Position numbers and translations under genes: made by a program. A stretch of DNA of 64,000 bases from CAZZHG01 sp964653655 (GTDB lineage Bacteria; Bdellovibrionota; FAC87; UBA2466), in assembly GCA_964653655.1 (NCBI GenBank), contig CAZZHG010000015.1, positions 1-64,000 of the forward strand, written 5' to 3'. The notes beneath the pieces are model-generated. The model had not been told where the DNA came from. It saw only the letters and a list, made by a program, of their open reading frames with translations, and searched no databases. Shown here in pieces: positions 59,381-64,000 of the stretch. How positions within the stretch are numbered: the stretch's first letter is position 1; each line of letters starts with the position of its first letter.

Positions 59381-62300
59381 TTACGGCTCCGGATTGTCCG
59401 ACGGAGAAGGCGTCGGAACCGGGGTCGGAGTCGCGGTCGGGGCTCCGGACGGAGAGCTCGTCGGAGCCGCCGTCGGAGTCGGGGTCGCACTCGCCGTAGA
59501 AGTCGCCGTGGCCGTTGCGGTCGGCGTGGCCGTCGGAGTCGCCGTCGGGGTGGGGGTCGGAGTCGGGACTATGCATTCGGTTCCCGCCCCGTTCATTACC
59601 TCGCCCGGCAGGTAGCAGATGCAGGCCGCCGCTGCCCAAGTGAAATCTACGCGCGCGCTGTCGGCGGGGCACGGAGTACAGCCGCCGCCCACCATGTGAT
59701 CGAGCGCGCCGCAGTTACAGATGTCGCCGTCCCAAGCGCTATTGCCCGTACAGTCTCTACAGTAAACTTCGCAGCCGTTGGGCATGCCGGAGTTGTTGGA
59801 GTACGCGCAGTGGCCCCAGCCGCCATTGCAGGGGCTGTCGATCGGGCAGGCGCTTTCCGGGCCGTAGTTGGCCGGGCAAGATCCGCCGCCCCATCCACCA
59901 CCGGGTCCGCCACCACCACCACCACCGCCACCGCCGCAACCGGTGCCGTCGCCGCCGCACACACCACAGATATCGAAAATCGTGTTGGATCCGGGCACCC
60001 CGTCGCAACCGGTGGCCTCGTAGGTACAGCCGGATGAGCAGCCGTCCCCATCTTCAAGGTTTCCGTCGTCGCAGCTCTCTCCCGCCGTAGTGGCACCATC
60101 GCCGCAGGCCGGAGCCGGCGTCGGAGTCGGCGAGCCCGATCCGCCCGGCGTCGGAGTCGACGTCGGATTGCCGGACGGAGAAGTCGTCGGGTCCGGAGTC
60201 GGAGTCGCGGTCGGCTCGCCGGACGGAGAAGTCGTCGGGTCCGGAGTCGGGGTCGAAGTCGGAGCGCCCGACGGAGACCACGGGCCTATCTCCATCGCGC
60301 AGGAGCACTCGGCCGGATACCAGTAGGCGTCCGGGCCGGTGCACGCCGCCTCGAGCTGAGGATCGCAACCCGGGACCGGCGTGGGCGTAGTCGACGGAAG
60401 CGGCGGAAGGGTCGGAGGCGGGGGGTCCCCGACTTGGCAGCCACCGAATCTAACAAGCGTGCGGCCGTTGTAACCAAAGCTCTTGTCGATGAAACCCTGA
60501 GACGTGTGACGGATGACAAGGCCGCTGTGGTAAAACTCCTCAAAACCCGCCCGTGCTACCGTTCCTACCGCGACGTACGACCCGAAGTATCCGGTCAGAC
60601 CTCGCAACTCCTCGCTGTATCCCAAGTAGTGGTTCCAGCCAAAGTCGTAAGTGCCCCCGCCAGACGGATTGCCATTCGCATCGAACCCCGACAGGGTCCA
60701 GTCGAGATCCTCGGCTTGAGTAGAGCCGCCGACCATGAGCTTGCCGGTAGGGGACAGAGAATGGTGGAAGGTGAGGTCGGTATCCGCAAAAGAGAGCCCC
60801 ACTTTTCCAGCCGTGCCGTAACTGGAATCCAAAACGCCGTCCGCCGAGAACTTGGCGATAAGGCTCTGCCCCGAGACGACAATTTTTCCATTCGGAAGCA
60901 CGGAAACGGCCCTCGGAGTTTGTCCTTCCGATAAGACCTCGCTCAAGACAATACCCCCGCTGCCGAACGTGGTGTCCAGAACACCATTGGCGCTGTAACG
61001 GGCGAGGGCGATATGGTGGGTGCCATCCACTACGCTATCTCCCGCAGCGATAATCTTCGTCCCCTGGAAGGCGAGAGCGCGAATCGTATCCGTGCCCCCC
61101 AAGTTAGTTACCACCTCACCGCTCGAACCGAAGAAGGGGTCGAGCGTGGCTCCTTTCAAGGCAAAGACAAGGAAGTCGCCGCCCGTAGATCCGCCCACCA
61201 GCACCCGCTCAGAGGCATTTTGAGCCAATGCGGAGTACGCCGCAGAACTAGCGCCACGATTATAGACCTGCACGTTGTCCTTGCCGCTTTCCGGAAGAAT
61301 CAGGACCCCAGCAGACTGGGGATTGTCGTTGGTGAGCCCCGCGACATAAATGCTACGGTCTATCGATACGGCAACGGCATAGGGGGTGACCTGGGGTCCA
61401 CTCAGGTACCCAGAGGTAACACAGCCGATGTCCGAGCAAGTGAGGCCAAAACCTTCGCGTTGGTCTATTCCGAAGGAGGGGTCGGCTGTGCCATCCGCGA
61501 GTAGTCTAACGACCATTGCACCTGACATCCACGCAACCGGACCCGCGGCGACAATTCGACCCTCGCCGTCCACGGTGACCGCCGAAAGATTTCCCCAATA
61601 GCATTGTGAGGACATGTATTCGTAGGGAATCGTCGTGGGGTCGGAAAGCTTGGAGCCGACGGCGATGTTCGAGTAGGGCGTGCGGTAGATCGGGGTGGAC
61701 GTGGTACGAGCCATCACCTTGTAATAGTAATAGCCGTTTCCGACGGTTTCGTCGTGAAAGGTAGTCGCGCTCGAACTCAGGGCCGTCGCCACCATGGACC
61801 AGCCGAAAGTGCCCGTCACGCTACGGTAGACGTCGATGACCATTCCGGCGATGGACTCCGGGTTGCTCCACTGAAGCTGGACCCCGGTGGGCGTTCCGCC
61901 AGCCGTAAGGTTATACGGGCCTTCTACGTCCGGCGGGGTTGTGGTGCAGGAAGCGGTATTGGAATAACTCTCGCTGCCAGGGACGTTCTCGTGAGCCACG
62001 ATACGGAAGAAGTATTGTCCGCCGGGCGCGAGATCCACGGCCGAGTAGTTCACGACCGGCGGCAACTCGCTGAGCGCGTCTTCCAAAGTGATCAGAATTT
62101 CCCAGTTCACCCCGTCTTCGCTGCGGATGACGTTGTGATAACTTCCGCCGTTGTTCACCCATTCAAGATCGCAGGCGGTCTGAGATACCGTGGTTGCCGT
62201 GAGCGGACCCGGATTCGGGTTCGGGCAATTCGAGACACACGCCGCGGAAGCAACGGCTGAAGTGTAGACCCACTCCGACGCGCGATTGTTGCGGCCCATT

Positions 62301-63916
62301 GCCCGCAGACGGAAATAATAGCGGGTTCCCGGCGTCAACAGCGGGGCCGCAAGACCCGCGGTATAGAGGGTCGTGCCGGGGTTTCCGCCGATTTGATTGG
62401 GCAACGTCCCAAAGGAAACCCAGTCCACACCATCCAAAGAGATCCCGAGCTGGAACTCGGTTTCGCCCATACTGGAATCGTTCCAGGCGAGATCAATCGT
62501 GGCTTCGCGGTATCCGGGGATGGCGCCGAAGGATTCTGGCGCGGCCGGAGTAATGAAGGGACTCGTGATGAGAATGGTGTACGGGTACTGCGGGTTCGTC
62601 GTGGACTTCGCCGTGCAGACCATGATCGGACCGTACGTCTGGTTCTTATCGGCCACGCAGCGCACGGGCTGATTGGGCGTTCCAAGGATGGGCCCCACAC
62701 CCGAGGCAGTGCCGTTCGCCTGCCTTCTCGTCAGAACGCCTTCGAGAAATCCCTCGGCCGGTGAGTCAACATCGGTAATGTGGATGGTATCGATGAAACC
62801 GGCACCGGGGCTTGTATTGATTCCGCCGACCCCGTCTTCGCCGTAGGCATCCGCGTAGTTGCGGGCCCGAAAACGTGTTCCCGCAAAATTGGAAGTGACT
62901 TCGACGACCGCCGTCGGCTCGCTGCTGGGTCCGTCGTAAATGATACCGACGTACACTTGCTCGCCGCCGAAGTCGTCTTCCATCACGCTTCCGCCGAGCG
63001 GATATTTCGGAACGAAGAAGATTTTGTGGTTGGCGGTGGTCATGGCACCCGCGCCGCGCGCGTTCCAAATGATGGTTCCCGAGTTGCCTGAAGAACTGAC
63101 GATCGCATCGTCCGTGAGGCCCGTCGTCGGGTCGCAGGAGCCGGAAATGTAGACGGGCTTGGAGCTCGTCAAAGTGCCGAAGAGGTCCCACTGGCGGGTG
63201 ATTTTGATTCCGCGGCCGTTGATTTCCGCGTTTCGATCGTAGAAAGCCTCTCCGATCATCCGGGCTCCCGCGAAGTTAGGAGTGGCTTCCCCGAACTGAT
63301 GATAAATGTAGTTCAAGTCGGCGGTCGCGTTGAGCGAACACGTGCTGACGAGAGTGAGGAGGGGGAAGGGGTTCCACCACTGAGAAGCCGGGTTCGCGCC
63401 GTAGGGATGAATGAGGGAAACGAAACCGGGAATCGTGACCACGCTGATTTTCGCCGGCCTGCTTGCATCATTCGGATCGGGCTTGAGCTGGGCCTTTTCG
63501 CCCGTGGTTAGATTCGAAGTATCGATCTCGCAGGAAATCAGGCCGCTTTCGGCGTTCCGGCAGGAGGAGATGAGCTCTTTCGTCGCCCCCGCGTGCATGA
63601 TTTTCATGCCGCCCGTGGCGCTACTGCCCCGGGGAGGAAAGTTCGCATTGATTTGAATCGTGCCGCCGCCGCCGCCAGGGCAGTCCGCCGCGCAGGAGTT
63701 CGGTCCCTCGCTGTAGCTGCATACTCCGTCTCCGCAGGTGCCGCCGTTTCCGGTGCCGTCTCCGCAGTCTTCGGGGCAGCTTCCCGAAGCACTTTCGGAC
63801 TTCGAGCAGATTCTGTCTCCGCAAGAACCCGAATTATTGGCCTCGCCCTGAACTTTCAGCGCAAAGCCGAACGCCAGAATCAGCGCGAGCTTAAGTTGTG
63901 GGGAGAAAAGCTTCAC
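59381..63916 (-). CDS. Giant secreted FN3 / delta-60 repeat / PT-repeat surface protein
   Basis: The 1511-residue protein has a signal peptide (about 1-24) and a Cys-rich start (CGDRICSKSE, CGDGVCSYSE; about 32-80). A large unknown domain follows, then three FN3-like domains (about 457-560, 565-660, 663-755). Next come delta-60 repeats ending in motifs like DGTADPSFG, NGVLDTTFGSGG and DGVLDSSYGTAGK (about 772-1158). Then come Pro/Thr/Ser repeats (about 1165-1255), a DUF4215 Cys-rich repeat (CDDGNLEDGDGCSSGC, about 1275-1290), a Gly-rich stretch (about 1315-1345), another Cys-rich part and a final PT repeat. It is probably exported and exposed, perhaps an adhesin. No sorting motif is seen. It starts at the ATG at 63916. 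Confidence 0.82.
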   Translation of the reverse strand: MKLFSPQLKLALILAFGFALKVQGEANNSGSCGDRICSKSESASGSCPEDCGDGTGNGGTCGDGVCSYSEGPNSCAADCPGGGGGTIQINANFPPRGSSATGGMKIMHAGATKELISSCRNAESGLISCEIDTSNLTTGEKAQLKPDPNDASRPAKISVVTIPGFVSLIHPYGANPASQWWNPFPLLTLVSTCSLNATADLNYIYHQFGEATPNFAGARMIGEAFYDRNAEINGRGIKITRQWDLFGTLTSSKPVYISGSCDPTTGLTDDAIVSSSGNSGTIIWNARGAGAMTTANHKIFFVPKYPLGGSVMEDDFGGEQVYVGIIYDGPSSEPTAVVEVTSNFAGTRFRARNYADAYGEDGVGGINTSPGAGFIDTIHITDVDSPAEGFLEGVLTRRQANGTASGVGPILGTPNQPVRCVADKNQTYGPIMVCTAKSTTNPQYPYTILITSPFITPAAPESFGAIPGYREATIDLAWNDSSMGETEFQLGISLDGVDWVSFGTLPNQIGGNPGTTLYTAGLAAPLLTPGTRYYFRLRAMGRNNRASEWVYTSAVASAACVSNCPNPNPGPLTATTVSQTACDLEWVNNGGSYHNVIRSEDGVNWEILITLEDALSELPPVVNYSAVDLAPGGQYFFRIVAHENVPGSESYSNTASCTTTPPDVEGPYNLTAGGTPTGVQLQWSNPESIAGMVIDVYRSVTGTFGWSMVATALSSSATTFHDETVGNGYYYYKVMARTTSTPIYRTPYSNIAVGSKLSDPTTIPYEYMSSQCYWGNLSAVTVDGEGRIVAAGPVAWMSGAMVVRLLADGTADPSFGIDQREGFGLTCSDIGCVTSGYLSGPQVTPYAVAVSIDRSIYVAGLTNDNPQSAGVLILPESGKDNVQVYNRGASSAAYSALAQNASERVLVGGSTGGDFLVFALKGATLDPFFGSSGEVVTNLGGTDTIRALAFQGTKIIAAGDSVVDGTHHIALARYSANGVLDTTFGSGGIVLSEVLSEGQTPRAVSVLPNGKIVVSGQSLIAKFSADGVLDSSYGTAGKVGLSFADTDLTFHHSLSPTGKLMVGGSTQAEDLDWTLSGFDANGNPSGGGTYDFGWNHYLGYSEELRGLTGYFGSYVAVGTVARAGFEEFYHSGLVIRHTSQGFIDKSFGYNGRTLVRFGGCQVGDPPPPTLPPLPSTTPTPVPGCDPQLEAACTGPDAYWYPAECSCAMEIGPWSPSGAPTSTPTPDPTTSPSGEPTATPTPDPTTSPSGNPTSTPTPGGSGSPTPTPAPACGDGATTAGESCDDGNLEDGDGCSSGCTYEATGCDGVPGSNTIFDICGVCGGDGTGCGGGGGGGGGGPGGGWGGGSCPANYGPESACPIDSPCNGGWGHCAYSNNSGMPNGCEVYCRDCTGNSAWDGDICNCGALDHMVGGGCTPCPADSARVDFTWAAAACICYLPGEVMNGAGTECIVPTPTPTPTATPTATPTATATATSTASATPTPTAAPTSSPSGAPTATPTPVPTPSPSDNPEP
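60131..60278 (-). repeat. Tandem 16-codon repeat in the surface protein gene
   Basis: Three near-copies of a 48-bp unit encode SPSGxPTxTPTPDPTT, with copies beginning at 60219 and 60171 on the plus strand 48 bp apart. The unit is Pro/Thr/Ser-rich, and a related stretch lies near the protein's C-terminus. It can change copy number by slippage and alter the linker length. Confidence 0.8.
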
Positions 63917-64000
63917 AAGGCTCCTGCAAACGTACCGCTTAAGAACGAACTAAAGGGGAGCTGAGATCCGGGTGGTTCTCTATGGTTTGATTTTACGACG

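Noticed and set aside
60131..60278. Regular 48-bp repeats that could suggest CRISPR
   Set aside because: The copies are contiguous, in frame and code for a PT-rich protein repeat, with no unique spacers.

Overview
The window reads as a chromosomal segment of a GC-rich, diderm, LPS-making bacterium, most likely a member of the Bdellovibrionota (former Deltaproteobacteria). The basis is a TIGR02147-type gene paired with a lipoprotein gene, a full Raetz lipid A operon, BamD, many signal-peptide and lipobox proteins, a DUF2232 gene inside the rpsF-rpsR-rplI ribosomal operon, and SpoVG next to IspE. This placement is inference from gene content; the partial 16S gene at the left edge could settle it. 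Nothing looks like a prophage, plasmid, IS element or CRISPR array, and gene style is uniform.

Layout. 1-560: 5' part of a 16S rRNA gene on the minus strand with its leader and promoter. 0.7-5.3 kb: FAD oxidoreductase, TIGR02147 protein with lipoprotein, and two SAM-methyltransferase-like genes. 5.3-11.4 kb: surface-glycan genes (GT-C membrane protein, DegT aminotransferase, polyprenol-phosphate-type GT2, a fused acetyltransferase/ketoisomerase, and an acyltransferase-3), pointing to a 3-acetamido-3,6-dideoxyhexose. 11.4-13.9 kb: rpsF, an SSB-like gene, rpsR, a DUF2232 gene and rplI. 14-20 kb: a GH42-like protein, LpxH, IspE, SpoVG and a c-type cytochrome. 20-28.3 kb: one long minus-strand lipid A operon, lpxD-lpxA-Gfo/Idh-lpxB-lpxK-LpxL::DUF3108 fusion-GT2-cmk. 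28.3-35.6 kb: YacG, a GT4, a zinc-protease-like lipoprotein, PilZ, outer-membrane-type proteins, GMP reductase, a TPR protein and BamD. 35.7-39.8 kb: a sigma-region-4-like small protein, a proline-rich protein, RDD and rhomboid membrane proteins. 39.9-46.5 kb: split transketolase, SirB1-like, HTH/DUF2975 pair, RadA, GlpK.

46.6-55 kb is the most unusual part. A stand-alone FliG-C-like protein is followed further on by a four-gene unit: a PEGA/TPR lipoprotein, a 608-residue protein that looks like a membrane-ring (FliF-like) part joined to a FliG-like cytoplasmic part, then MotA and MotB. No flagellar structural genes are in the window. I infer a dedicated MotAB-driven motor whose ring and rotor/switch are one polypeptide, possibly for gliding or another envelope process. 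55-64 kb: HIT protein with a start-sequestering hairpin, class Ia ribonucleotide reductase, and a 1511-residue secreted FN3/delta-60-repeat/PT-repeat surface protein.

Other points worth a second look: the LpxL::DUF3108 fusion with an internal lipobox, a shikimate-kinase-like protein lacking its Walker A lysine, a 24-bp inverted repeat between a GT gene and yacG, and an IspE C-terminus that runs 100 bp into spoVG.
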